30,393 bases of DNA, taken from the NCBI GenBank assembly GCA_964652975.1, contig CAZZCN010000034.1, positions 1 to 30,393 of the forward strand, given 5' to 3'. The notes under the pieces are model-generated. The model was given only the letters and a program-made list of their open reading frames with translations. It searched no databases and was not told the DNA's origin. The translations under genes were made by a program, and so were the position numbers. Shown piece after piece: positions 1-7,456 of this stretch; the stretch's first letter is position 1; each line of letters starts with the position of its first letter. Source of the stretch: CAZZCN01 sp964652975. Its GTDB lineage: Bacteria > Bacillota > Clostridia > Saccharofermentanales > UBA5734.

Positions 1-55
1 GCTTACATATTTGTTATTTGATTTCTGATATTTGTTGTTAGATTTCTGATATATA

Positions 56-1402
56 TTAAAAGAATTCTTTATATAGAGTCTTGATTGCATAGTTGCAATA
101 TTCTTCACGTACACCGAAAATAACGCTGATTTCTGATGCTCCCTGGTCGATTATTTCGAGGTTGATTCCGGATTTGCTTAGACAGACAGCTGCCCTGGCG
201 GTGACACCGACAGTATGTGCCATTGCTTCGCCGACAATCATGACAATCGCCAGATTCTTGTTTACGCTTATATTCTCAATACCCAGTTCATCCTTGAACC
301 TTTTAACCATTCTGTCTTCCTTGTCCTGAGGCATGTTGGACTTCTTAAGTACTATGGAGACAGAATCAATTCCTGAAGGCATATGCTCGAAAGGTATTCC
401 TTCGTCGGCAAGAACTTGCAGTATTTTAACAACAAATCCAACTTCTCTATTCATAAGGTACTTGCTTAGGTTAATTGAAGCAAATCCTTTAGCACCGGCA
501 ATACCGGTAATCATACCTTCGTAGTTGCTGCGTTTCTTAACAATCATGGTGCCTTCAGACTTTGGATTGTTGGTATTTCTTATATGAACCGGAATGGATT
601 TCTTGAATGCGGGGGATAGTGCTTCCTCGTGTAAGACTGAAAATCCGGCATATGCAAGCTCTCTCATTTCGTCATATGTTATTTCCTTCATTGCATATGG
701 ATTTTTAATTATTGTCGGATTGACCGCATATACTGCATCCACATCAGTCCAATTCTCGTAAACATCAACACCCATTGCAGCGGCAAGAATGGCGCCTGTG
801 ATATCAGAGCCGCCTCTAGGAAGGGTTACAACATCTCCTGACTTGGTATAGCCGAAAAATCCCGGATAAACTATGATTTCGTTTATTTCCTTCAAATCAG
901 CCAGATTCTCATATGTCTCTTCCAGAACCTGTGCATTGCCAAATTCCTCTGACAAAAACATACCTGCATCCTTAGGATTAACATATACAGCGGATTTACC
1001 GATACTGCAAAGATAATCAGCAACCAGCTTGGCACAATTGTCCTCACCGGACGCCTTTAATGAATCCATGAATTTATCCGGATTCGATTTGTCCATTTCC
1101 AAACGTGCCATCAAATCATTCTCAATAAGCTTAATAACTGAGCCATCCAGATTGAGGTCTGTAGAAATCGAATTATACCTTTCGACTACAGAATGCAGCT
1201 GCTTGTGATAGTCTATGCCAGCTAAAGCTGCATTTGCAAGACTGATTAAAAGGTCGGTTACCTTTGTGTCTGATGAATACCGTTTGCCGGGTGCGGATAC
1301 GACCAGCACCCTCCTTTTAGGGTCATCCAGTAAAATATCGCAGACTTTGCGGATCTGGTCAGCACTTGCAAGTGAAGAACCCCCGAATTTACATATTTTC
1401 AT
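56..1402 (-). CDS. lysC: Aspartate kinase (monofunctional aspartokinase)
   Basis: This 448-residue protein phosphorylates L-aspartate to 4-phospho-L-aspartate, the first step towards lysine, threonine, methionine and diaminopimelate. The N-terminus carries the amino-acid-kinase signature KFGGSS (residues 5-10), followed by TLPRGGSDITGA (193-204) and ENWTDVDAV (216-224), which belong to the nucleotide and aspartate sites. The C-terminal third (about 310-448) reads as two ACT domains, the usual site of feedback control by lysine or threonine. No homoserine dehydrogenase domain follows, so it is monofunctional. It is one of only two minus-strand genes here. The ATG at 1402 has AAGGT 6-7 bases upstream. 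It is preceded by a long structured leader with a good promoter. Which end-product inhibits it cannot be read from the sequence. Confidence 0.95.
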   Translation of the reverse strand: MKICKFGGSSLASADQIRKVCDILLDDPKRRVLVVSAPGKRYSSDTKVTDLLISLANAALAGIDYHKQLHSVVERYNSISTDLNLDGSVIKLIENDLMARLEMDKSNPDKFMDSLKASGEDNCAKLVADYLCSIGKSAVYVNPKDAGMFLSEEFGNAQVLEETYENLADLKEINEIIVYPGFFGYTKSGDVVTLPRGGSDITGAILAAAMGVDVYENWTDVDAVYAVNPTIIKNPYAMKEITYDEMRELAYAGFSVLHEEALSPAFKKSIPVHIRNTNNPKSEGTMIVKKRSNYEGMITGIAGAKGFASINLSKYLMNREVGFVVKILQVLADEGIPFEHMPSGIDSVSIVLKKSNMPQDKEDRMVKRFKDELGIENISVNKNLAIVMIVGEAMAHTVGVTARAAVCLSKSGINLEIIDQGASEISVIFGVREEYCNYAIKTLYKEFF

Positions 1403-1449
1403 TTTGTACCTTATATAACGCGGCGCATTACATTTACCTTTCTTCAGTT

Positions 1450-1613
1450 ACATACTGTCAGTACCTATAGAGGTGGGAGATTTCTGGGAATTACAAACCA
1501 ACGTTTGCATTATTACCAAGCTATCCCTGTTGGCTCTACGGTTCATATATTTTGTATAGTTTACAACAAGATTGATAATCAGGCAATCCCCAAAATTCTA
1601 AAAAATATTTTTA
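1450..1613 (-). ncRNA. Structured leader or candidate small RNA upstream of lysC
   Basis: The 399-base gap between the two divergent genes contains a region that folds well as minus-strand RNA. One continuous 3' strand (1502 down to 1480) pairs with three separate 5' segments: 1585-1596 with 1480-1491 (contains GGGGAU/AUUCCC), 1552-1556 with 1492-1496 (UACAA/UUGUA), and 1529-1534 with 1497-1502 (GCCAAC/GUUGGU). A small GAUU-AUC-AAUC hairpin sits in the 5' bulge. A promoter lies immediately upstream. The rod shape and 160-180-base size resemble 6S RNA, but there is no U-run after it, so it may simply be the lysC 5' leader. I do not see lysine-riboswitch or T-box core motifs. The pairing is seen; the identity is open. 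Confidence 0.35.
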
Positions 1614-1619
1614 CCAGGC

Positions 1620-1648
1620 ATATTATTTTGTGAAAATGTTGATGAAAA
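1620..1648 (-). promoter_or_regulatory. Sigma-A promoter for the lysC leader
   Basis: On the minus strand TTTTCA (1643-1648) is followed after 17 bases by TAATAT (1620-1625), giving an expected transcript start near 1613. This leaves about 210 untranslated bases before the lysC ATG at 1402, unusually long and consistent with a regulatory leader. The remaining spacer up to the plus-strand gene at 1802 is AT-rich; a poor -10-like CATAAT at about 1750 is all I can offer for the divergent gene. Confidence 0.55.
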
Positions 1649-1801
1649 AGCACCTTTTTTTACCAGAATAAACAAAAAGTTATGCACGAAAAGAATAAAA
1701 TTGTAAGAAAATATTGGTAAATCACTATAGGAATTTTTTGGATTTTAGTGCATAATACACTGATAAGAAGAATATGTTTTTTTAAAGGGGTTACTTATTT
1801 G

Positions 1802-2476
1802 ATGATCAAGGCGATTTTATATGACTGTGACGGTGTCCTTATTGATTCAGAACACGGGCTGTCGAAGATAGCAGCCAAATCTCTTAATTCTAAATTCAAT
1901 CTACCTGCAAGACCAGAGGATTTCAGTCCATATATTGGTATGGGTGAAGATAAATATATTGGAAGCGTTGTAGAGAAGTACGGCGGCACATATGTCCTGG
2001 AAATGAAAGAGCAGATTTATAGTGATTATATCACTCTGGCACCGGAATTTGTCTTGCCTTTTGACAACGTTGCCGAGACAGTGGCTTTTTTTAAGAAATG
2101 CGGAATAAAGCAGGCTGTTGCGAGCAGTGCTGATATTCCAAAGGTGGAGATTAATCTTCAAATCGCGGGGCTTGAGAAAGACGTTTTTGATGCAATAGTA
2201 ACCGGAAGCGACATCACAAGGAAGAAGCCGGACCCGGAGATTTATTTATCAGCATGTGCCAAATGCGGAGTGTCACCGACTGATTGCATCGTGGTTGAGG
2301 ACGCGATTAGCGGGGTACAATCAGGTGTAAGCGCTGGAATGAAAGTAATCGGTTACACATCATCCGTTTCAGAAGACAGACTTATACAGGCGGGTGCCGA
2401 CTATTGCGTAGACAATATGAATGAGCTTAGAGAATTGATAATGCAGCTGAACGGAGATATGAAAGATTGTGATTAA
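1802..2476 (+). CDS. HAD family hydrolase, beta-phosphoglucomutase-like
   Basis: A 224-residue haloacid-dehalogenase phosphatase or mutase of the cap-containing subfamily I. Motif I is YDCDGVLIDSE with the nucleophile D8 and acid/base D10; motif II is ASSAD (about 108-111); motif III lysine lies in KKPDPEIY (141-148); motif IV is VVEDAISGVQSG (E166, D167). Residues 15-90 form the helical cap. The glutamate after DS in motif I and the DPEIY stretch are typical of beta-phosphoglucomutase and phosphoglycolate-phosphatase-like enzymes, but the substrate cannot be told. A GTG at 1748 is also in frame, but AAAGGGG at 1784-1790 supports ATG 1802 (or TTG 1799). It overlaps the next gene by 8 bases, so the two HAD proteins are likely co-translated. 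Confidence 0.9.
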   Translation: MIKAILYDCDGVLIDSEHGLSKIAAKSLNSKFNLPARPEDFSPYIGMGEDKYIGSVVEKYGGTYVLEMKEQIYSDYITLAPEFVLPFDNVAETVAFFKKCGIKQAVASSADIPKVEINLQIAGLEKDVFDAIVTGSDITRKKPDPEIYLSACAKCGVSPTDCIVVEDAISGVQSGVSAGMKVIGYTSSVSEDRLIQAGADYCVDNMNELRELIMQLNGDMKDCD

Positions 2477-2978
2477 GTCAATATTCAAGCCTGATTTGTA
2501 TGTAAAATCCTTGGAGCAGATAGATCTGGACTACCTGTATGTTAAAGGTATCAGAATGATTCTAATTGATGTTGACAACACACTTGCGAAGCATGGCAGC
2601 TTCGAAGCTGACGATTACTCCAGAAGACAGATTGCAAGGGTTTTAGAATCAAAAATCAAATGCCTTTTATTTTCAAATGCACTTCCTGCAAGAATCAAAT
2701 CTTTTGCAGAATCAATCAATGCAGAATATGTAGATTCTCCCCGCAAGCCTTCTAGAAGGGGCATCAGAAGGACTTTGGAGCTTTTTCCCAATATAGACAA
2801 GAGTATGATTGCAGTCGTCGGAGACCAGATTTTTACCGACGTTCTGTCAGGTAATCGAGCAGGCATAATGACTATTCTCGTTGACCCGATTTCCGAGGAC
2901 GAAGCCGGCCAGGTCAAGATAAAGCGGGGACTTGAAAGGTTTTTGAAGAGAAGGCTAAAGCTAAAACTAAAAATCTAA
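2469..2978 (+). CDS. yqeG: YqeG family HAD IIIA-type phosphatase
   Basis: A 169-residue small HAD phosphatase without a cap domain. The motifs are IDVDNTL (33-39, nucleophile D34), FSN (68-70), RKP (92-94) and VGDQIFTDV (117-125), the pattern of the YqeG family found across Firmicutes, usually beside ribosome-assembly or shikimate genes. The physiological substrate is not established. The start is GTG 2469, overlapping the end of the preceding HAD gene; GGAGA lies about 12 bases upstream. The C-terminus is very basic (RFLKRRLKLKLKI). A 63-bp tandem duplication begins about 35 bases after its stop and may end the transcript. Confidence 0.88.
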   Translation: MIKSIFKPDLYVKSLEQIDLDYLYVKGIRMILIDVDNTLAKHGSFEADDYSRRQIARVLESKIKCLLFSNALPARIKSFAESINAEYVDSPRKPSRRGIRRTLELFPNIDKSMIAVVGDQIFTDVLSGNRAGIMTILVDPISEDEAGQVKIKRGLERFLKRRLKLKLKI

Positions 2979-3011
2979 ACACATGTAGCCTTGATCCAAA
3001 TGACGAATTGA

Positions 3012-3141
3012 GGAAATGAAAATATAGCAGAGCATCATGTTGTAGGAAAAATTTCGCAAGCAGCCACGTATTGCGGAAATGAAAATATAGCAGAGCATCA
3101 TGTTGTAGGAAAAATTTCGCAAGCAGCCACGTATTGCGGAA
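3012..3141 (+). repeat. 63-bp tandem duplication with hairpins (yqeG-efp spacer)
   Basis: Two essentially identical 63-bp units (3012-3074 and 3075-3137) are followed by the first 4 bases of a third. Each junction forms a hairpin: TTTCGCAA (3052-3059) with TTGCGGAAA (3071-3079), and TTTCGCAA (3115-3122) with TTGCGGAA (3134-3141). The near-perfect identity means the duplication is recent. The unit is exactly 21 codons long, so the minus-strand reading frame through it repeats in phase, but I do not regard that frame as a gene. I see no other copy of the unit in this window. Confidence 0.9.
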
Positions 3142-3145
3142 TTTT
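3115..3145 (+). terminator. Possible terminator formed by the second repeat copy
   Basis: The hairpin TTTCGCAA / TTGCGGAA (11-base loop, one bulge) is followed directly by TTTT at 3142-3145 and then AAC. The T-run is short, so termination would be weak, but it lies correctly between yqeG and the efp promoter. Confidence 0.4.
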
Positions 3146-3165
3146 AACACAACTGAAAATCGTTA

Positions 3166-3194
3166 TTGATTAAAATCTAATACAATAGTAGAAT
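3166..3194 (+). promoter_or_regulatory. Sigma-A promoter for efp
   Basis: TTGATT (3166-3171) and TAGAAT (3189-3194) are separated by exactly 17 bases, 39 bases upstream of the efp start codon. Both hexamers match the consensus at four or five positions. Confidence 0.6.
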
Positions 3195-3233
3195 AACTAG
3201 GTATTACAATTAAAATTAATGGAGGAAGCAAAA

Positions 3234-3791
3234 ATGATAATGGCCGGGGATTTCAGGAATGGTGTTACGTTTGAAATGGATTCACAAGTTTATCAGGTAA
3301 TTGAATTTCAGCACGTAAAGCCCGGGAAAGGCGCAGCATTTGTTAGAACCAAATATCGCAACGTAAAGACTGGATCGGTTGTGGAGAGATCATTCAACCC
3401 TAACGATAAGTTTGAGAGTGCTCAACTTGAGAGAAGAGACATGAGTTTTGTCTACAAAGACGGTGACCTTTACTACTTTATGGACACCGAAACATATGAC
3501 CAGGTACCTTTTACCAAAGAGTCGCTTGGAGATTCACTAAAATTTTTGAAGGAAGAAATGGTTTGCAAGGTTGTCTCATACAGAGGTGAAGTTTTTGCAG
3601 TTGAACCCCCCATATTCGTTATTCTTGAAATCACTGATTGTGAGCCAGGAGTTAGGGGAGACACGGCACAGAGTGCCACCAAGACAGCCATAGTTGAGAC
3701 CGGAGCGTCCATAAGAGTTCCATTGTTTGTAAATCAGGGCGAAAAGATCAAGGTTGACACCCGCACCGGCGATTATATGGAACGTGCGTAA
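3234..3791 (+). CDS. efp: Elongation factor P
   Basis: Elongation factor P binds between the P and E sites and rescues ribosomes stalled at polyproline stretches. The 185-residue length matches the family exactly. The N-terminus MIMAGDFRNG is the family's characteristic opening, and KPGKGAAF places the conserved, usually post-translationally modified lysine at K32 at the tip of domain I. Domains II and III follow, ending DTRTGDYMERA. An in-frame ATG at 3219 overlaps the ribosome binding site GGAGG (3221-3225), so ATG 3234, 8 bases after it, is the true start. A promoter lies immediately upstream. asp23 follows after 66 bases and may share the transcript. No modification enzyme is encoded in the window. 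Confidence 0.97.
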   Translation: MIMAGDFRNGVTFEMDSQVYQVIEFQHVKPGKGAAFVRTKYRNVKTGSVVERSFNPNDKFESAQLERRDMSFVYKDGDLYYFMDTETYDQVPFTKESLGDSLKFLKEEMVCKVVSYRGEVFAVEPPIFVILEITDCEPGVRGDTAQSATKTAIVETGASIRVPLFVNQGEKIKVDTRTGDYMERA

Positions 3792-3857
3792 GATTTAAAT
3801 ATAACGCATATGGAACATGCATCACCTATAAACATCTAAAGCATCGGAGTTGTAACA

Positions 3858-4235
3858 ATGGCTCGATCAAAAAGCAGTTCTAATAAAGGCGACAGGGCAA
3901 TGACTCAAGGGTTTGTCGCACAGTATGCTGTTGAAGCTACTTTGGCGACACCCGGAGTTTTTGGTCTGGATTCAAGCAACCTAGTCAGCCTGAAGGAATC
4001 CTTGGTTGGTGAACATGAAGGCAAGGGCGTGCTGGTTGAGTTTAATGACACCAAGGAAGACCTGGTGTCAATAACTGTATTTCCCATTGTTTATTATGGC
4101 GATGTAATTCCCGAAGTTGCCTGGGCAATACAGGAACAGGTCAAGAACGATGTAGAAAAATACACAGGTCTTTTTGTTGACTCTGTCAACGTACACGTAA
4201 AAGGCGTGATAGCAAGGGATGACATCAAAGTATAG
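3858..4235 (+). CDS. Asp23/Gls24 family envelope stress response protein
   Basis: A 125-residue cytoplasmic protein of the Asp23/Gls24 (DUF322) family. Residues 20-117 contain the family fold: a conserved VATPGV-like stretch (here LATPGVFGL), the central VSITVFPIVYYGDVIPEVAWAIQ segment, the helix VKNDVEKYTG and the final strand VDSVNVHVKGV. In Staphylococcus the homologue coats the inner membrane through its anchor AmaP and affects cell-wall stress responses. The amaP homologue lies just downstream, and its C-terminal half is a second copy of this fold, so the same partnership is likely. GGAG at 3846-3849 supports ATG 3858. The short basic, serine-rich N-terminus (1-15) is outside the domain. 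Confidence 0.9.
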   Translation: MARSKSSSNKGDRAMTQGFVAQYAVEATLATPGVFGLDSSNLVSLKESLVGEHEGKGVLVEFNDTKEDLVSITVFPIVYYGDVIPEVAWAIQEQVKNDVEKYTGLFVDSVNVHVKGVIARDDIKV

Positions 4236-4388
4236 GCAAAACAGGAGAGAATGTTTATAAAGACATAATTCAGCTACATGCGATGATGACAGCAAGGCAC
4301 TGGCGAAACAATAGAGAAATCCTGTAAAGACATTATTCAACTACTTGCGATGATGATATCAAGTTACAGGCGAAACAAAAGAGAAAGG
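4236..4388 (+). repeat. Degenerate 67-bp tandem repeat between asp23 and amaP
   Basis: Unit A (4236-4302) and unit B (4303-4369) are 67 bases each and agree at about 51 of 67 positions; a third, truncated unit (4370-4388) runs into the amaP ribosome binding site. Each unit starts GGCRAAACA and ends in a GATGATG..TCAAG-like stretch. The last bases of asp23 plus its stop (GATGACATCAAAGTATAGGC) resemble the end of a unit, suggesting the array grew from the gene's own 3' end. The period is not a multiple of three, and I see no coding potential. Confidence 0.8.
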
Positions 4389-4399
4389 TACATATTTTT

Positions 4400-4951
4400 A
4401 TGAATAAAATAGTCCGTTTTGCACTTATTTTATATGCATTTCTACTCTCGGTTGTATCTATAATCGCACTTTTTGTAATTGCCAACAGAAAACTGCTGGA
4501 AGCTCTTTATTTTGTAATATACGACATGGTTTCGTCGGTCAGCATAAGATGGGTGATAATTACAATAGCTGTTTTCCTTTTTGTATTCAGTATAGTCATA
4601 CTTGTTTACGGATTAAGCAGTGGAAGACTCCACAAATCAAGAATCAGAAGCAACGAAATCGGTTCTATCGATATCGGTGTTGATGCTATAGAGAATATTG
4701 TTCTCAATACCGCCAAGACATCACAGTGTGGAATTAAGACAGCCAAGGCCAGAGTGTTTTCCGCCAAGGAAGGCAAAATCCGGGTCGAAGTTACAACTGT
4801 TGTATTCTCAGACGTTGAGATTCCTGCGATGATGGCCAAGGTGCAGGACAGGATTAAGAAGGACATTGAAAGGTATACCGGCATCCCGGTATTGAAAGTC
4901 AAGGTCAAGGTCAGCAGGGTTGAGGCTATTACCGCAAAAGTGGAGAGATAA
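4400..4951 (+). CDS. amaP: Alkaline shock response membrane anchor protein AmaP
   Basis: A 183-residue membrane protein with two transmembrane helices (about 4-27 and 51-72), then a basic stretch (GRLHKSRIRSN) and a cytoplasmic Asp23-like domain (about 85-178) ending in the VLKVKVKVSRVEAI strand. This is the layout of AmaP, which tethers Asp23 to the cytoplasmic membrane. The partner gene is immediately upstream and a DUF2273 membrane protein immediately downstream, the usual trio. The start is ATG 4400 with GAGAAAGG 12-18 bases before it. The gap to the next gene is only 7 bases, so the pair is co-transcribed. Confidence 0.9.
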   Translation: MNKIVRFALILYAFLLSVVSIIALFVIANRKLLEALYFVIYDMVSSVSIRWVIITIAVFLFVFSIVILVYGLSSGRLHKSRIRSNEIGSIDIGVDAIENIVLNTAKTSQCGIKTAKARVFSAKEGKIRVEVTTVVFSDVEIPAMMAKVQDRIKKDIERYTGIPVLKVKVKVSRVEAITAKVER

Positions 4952-4958
4952 AAATTAG

Positions 4959-5183
4959 ATGAAAAGATTTTTTGAAGGGCTAAAAGATCAGAACGCCGCT
5001 GTTATAGGCGCATTAATCGGATTTTTCCTCGGATTTTTCCTGATTCTTTTCGGCTTCTGGAAGACATTTTTTCTTATAATCTTAACAGTAGCCGGGTACT
5101 ATATCGGCAAGAAATATTTCAGCAATAAAGAAGACCTTAAGAAACTTTTAGACAAAATATTTCCTCCGGGCAAGTTCAGATGA
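4959..5183 (+). CDS. DUF2273 domain-containing small membrane protein
   Basis: A 74-residue protein with a basic N-terminus and two closely spaced hydrophobic helices (about 14-32, glycine-rich, and 34-51), followed by a charged cytoplasmic tail. The pattern fits DUF2273, a family of small proteins encoded next to Asp23/AmaP genes in many Firmicutes. Its job is unknown; the fixed association suggests a membrane component of the same envelope-stress module. It starts 7 bases after amaP and ends 10 bases before nusB, so the envelope module and nusB read as one operon. Confidence 0.85.
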   Translation: MKRFFEGLKDQNAAVIGALIGFFLGFFLILFGFWKTFFLIILTVAGYYIGKKYFSNKEDLKKLLDKIFPPGKFR

Positions 5184-5193
5184 AAGGGTATTA

Positions 5194-5730
5194 ATGAGCA
5201 GAAGAGAATCTAGAGAACACGGATTTAAATTCCTGTTTCAACTTGAATTTAATCATGACGATGTTCAAGAATTAAAAGAGCAGTTTTTTGAGGAGATGGA
5301 CGTCAAAGACAACGAAATCGAGTATTTCAATACATTGGTTGACGGTGTTACCTCACAAAAGCATCAGTTGGATGAATTGTATTCAGGCTATCTTAAGAAG
5401 TGGAATCTTGAAAGAATTCCCAAAGTAGACCAGACAATACTCAGGATAGCAACCTATGAAATTCTACATATGCCTATGGTGCCTTTTAATGTAACAGTCA
5501 GCGAGGCGGTGTTTCTGGCCAAGAAGTACAGCAGTGACGAGTCAAGGTCTTTTATAAACGGTGTTTTGAGCAAACTGTCATCACAGAAAATCGAAGCATC
5601 TGCGGAAAACGCCGAATCACCGGCGATTGAAGTTGTATCGCCAGCTAAGAAAGTTGACCTATCTGCAGTTAAAGTCAAATCAACGGCTCAGAAGATTGCA
5701 TCTAAGACTGATAGCGAGACCGAATCCTGA
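5194..5730 (+). CDS. nusB: Transcription antitermination factor NusB
   Basis: NusB binds the boxA element of rRNA leaders together with NusE (S10) and prevents premature termination. The all-helical core is seen in residues 1-130: SRRESREHGFKFLFQLEF at the start, then WNLERIPKVDQTILRIATYEI and the signature VPFNVTVSEAVFLAKKYSSDESRSFINGVL region (about 97-125). At 178 residues it is longer than the usual 130-150; the extra residues from about 131 form a low-complexity tail rich in Ala, Ser, Glu, Lys and Val with loosely repeated VxSPAKKV/LSAVKV phrases. ATG 5194 follows GAAAGGG by 7-8 bases. The stop lies 2 bases before xseA, implying coupled translation. Confidence 0.93.
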   Translation: MSRRESREHGFKFLFQLEFNHDDVQELKEQFFEEMDVKDNEIEYFNTLVDGVTSQKHQLDELYSGYLKKWNLERIPKVDQTILRIATYEILHMPMVPFNVTVSEAVFLAKKYSSDESRSFINGVLSKLSSQKIEASAENAESPAIEVVSPAKKVDLSAVKVKSTAQKIASKTDSETES

Positions 5731-5732
5731 TA

Positions 5733-6920
5733 ATGAATACGCTTACAGTATCACAATTGAATAGATATGTCATGTCTGTCCTGGAATCAGATCCGAATCT
5801 ATCGGGATTGACAATACAGGGGGAGATTTCCTCATTCAAAAAATATCCGTCGGGTCACTTGTATTTTACACTTAAAGACGACAATGCAGCAGTCTCGTGT
5901 GTTATGTTCAAGGGATCGGCGGTTAATTTGTCTTTTGCCCCACAGGATGGATTGCGTGTATTAGTAAATGCAAAAGCTTCGCTCTACGAACGCGACGGCA
6001 AGTTCCAGCTTTATGTTAATCAGATGCAGCCTGACGGTATAGGGAATTTATACACCGCATTCGAGAAATTAAAAGAAAAGCTCAGAATAGAAGGCCTTTT
6101 TGACCAGAAATACAAACAAAAAATTCCGCTATTACCAAGGCGTATCGGAGTAGTGACTTCTCCCAAAGGTGCAGTTATAAGAGATATTATAAATGTTCTG
6201 GCTAGAAGGTTTTCTCTGTTCAACCTGCTTCTGATACCCGTTGCTGTGCAGGGTGATACTGCATCGAAGTCCATAGTAGCTGCTATCGAGACTTTCAATA
6301 GAATGAACGAAGTCGATGTTCTGATTGTTGGTCGAGGCGGCGGGTCCATGGAGGATCTCTGGTGCTTCAACGAAGAAAATGTGGCGAGAGCTGTTTTCAA
6401 TTCAAGAATTCCGATTATTTCAGCGGTTGGACACGAGACTGACTTTACAATCTGTGACATGGTTGCCGACCTGCGAGCCCCTACACCATCTGCGGCGGCG
6501 GAACTTTCAATGCCTGTAAAGACTGAACTAAAAAGAAACATTTACCTAAAACAAGAGAAGCTTATCAATAATCTTGAAGGCAAACTTCGTTATAACAGAT
6601 TAAGACTGGATCACTTAAACAAAAGCAGAATATTCGTAACACCGGAGTCGATTTATGACCCTCAAAAGCAGGAAATCGCCAACCTGGAGCAATCCCTGAA
6701 GGACAGCATTGAAAATATTCTCAGCAGAACAAGAGAAAAAACAGGCAACACACTTATGAAGCTCGACACACTTAGCCCGCTCAAAATATTGAGCCGGGGA
6801 TACTCACTGGTACAGATAAAAGAAAACTTAAAAATTCTAAAATCCATCCATGATGTGGCTCAAGGCGATAATTTATTGGTACGTCTTACCGACGGGGTTG
6901 TAGAATGCGAAGTAACTTAG
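5733..6920 (+). CDS. xseA: Exodeoxyribonuclease VII large subunit
   Basis: The 395-residue catalytic subunit of exonuclease VII, which degrades single-stranded DNA into oligonucleotides. The N-terminal OB-fold (about 1-100) contains GEISSFKKYPSGHLYFTLKD; the catalytic domain carries IGVVTSPKGAVIRDIINVLARR (about 137-158), VGRGGGSMEDLWCFNEE (about 200-216) and SAVGHETDFTICDMVADLRAPTPSAAAEL. A coiled-coil region (about 265-345) follows, then the closing LSPLKILSRGYSLV box. It starts 2 bases after nusB with no clear Shine-Dalgarno, so it probably depends on translational coupling. The partner xseB lies downstream after an AT-rich gap of 157 bases, longer than is common for this pair. Confidence 0.96.
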   Translation: MNTLTVSQLNRYVMSVLESDPNLSGLTIQGEISSFKKYPSGHLYFTLKDDNAAVSCVMFKGSAVNLSFAPQDGLRVLVNAKASLYERDGKFQLYVNQMQPDGIGNLYTAFEKLKEKLRIEGLFDQKYKQKIPLLPRRIGVVTSPKGAVIRDIINVLARRFSLFNLLLIPVAVQGDTASKSIVAAIETFNRMNEVDVLIVGRGGGSMEDLWCFNEENVARAVFNSRIPIISAVGHETDFTICDMVADLRAPTPSAAAELSMPVKTELKRNIYLKQEKLINNLEGKLRYNRLRLDHLNKSRIFVTPESIYDPQKQEIANLEQSLKDSIENILSRTREKTGNTLMKLDTLSPLKILSRGYSLVQIKENLKILKSIHDVAQGDNLLVRLTDGVVECEVT

Positions 6921-7077
6921 AAAGATGAAATGCAGTAATCATATGCAGAATTTATAATAATTAATCTGAATCAAAAAACTGCAAATTAAACAGATATAAT
7001 TGATAAAATAAAACAAATCAGATAAAAAAGCTGATAAGATGTATAACAAATAATTGCAGAAACGGAGATATGAATAT

Positions 7078-7332
7078 ATGACAACAAAAGACTCGACCTT
7101 AAAATCGGATAACGACAAAATATCATTTGAGGTTGCAATGGCGCAGTTAGAGGAGATAGTCGGCAAACTCGAAAGCGGAGATATTACGCTCGATGAGTCG
7201 ATGTCACTTTTCACGGAAGGAATGAGACTTTCCAAAATCTGCAATGCAAAAATAGAAGAAATCGAACATAAAATAACAATGCTGGTAAGTGACGAAAAAG
7301 GCGGTTTGCACGAAGTGGAGTTCGATAACTAG
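7078..7332 (+). CDS. xseB: Exodeoxyribonuclease VII small subunit
   Basis: An 84-residue helical protein that binds the coiled-coil of the XseA subunit to form exonuclease VII. The family core is SFEVAMAQLEEIVGKLESGDITLDESMSLFTEGMRLSKICNAKIEEIEHKI (residues 16-66), with an acidic tail. A TTG at 7054 is also in frame, but CGGAGA at 7063-7068 sits inside that extension, so ATG 7078 is preferred. The 157-base spacer before it is extremely AT-rich with no strong hairpin; a separate promoter there is possible but I cannot pick one out. Confidence 0.93.
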   Translation: MTTKDSTLKSDNDKISFEVAMAQLEEIVGKLESGDITLDESMSLFTEGMRLSKICNAKIEEIEHKITMLVSDEKGGLHEVEFDN

Positions 7333-7456
7333 AATACACTATTTACACAATGTTTAGCTCAAAAATTGAACAGACACTTCGCTAAGAACAGAAATATTTT
7401 GGTGTAAAACAAAATGTGATTCCTTTATAAAACCACAATTGACAAGAGGAAATGTT

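Noticed and set aside
1403..1620. Lysine riboswitch or T-box upstream of lysC
   Set aside because: I could not find the conserved core motifs of either class on the lysC strand; only the generic structured leader is reported.
3012..3141. CRISPR array
   Set aside because: The repeats are contiguous with no spacers, only two copies, and no cas genes are present. The same holds for the arrays at 4236 and 21384.
2914..3150. Minus-strand 78-codon frame with a perfect 21-residue internal repeat across the 63-bp duplication
   Set aside because: It overlaps the 3' end of yqeG, lacks a clear ribosome binding site, and its repeat simply reflects a duplication whose length is a multiple of three.
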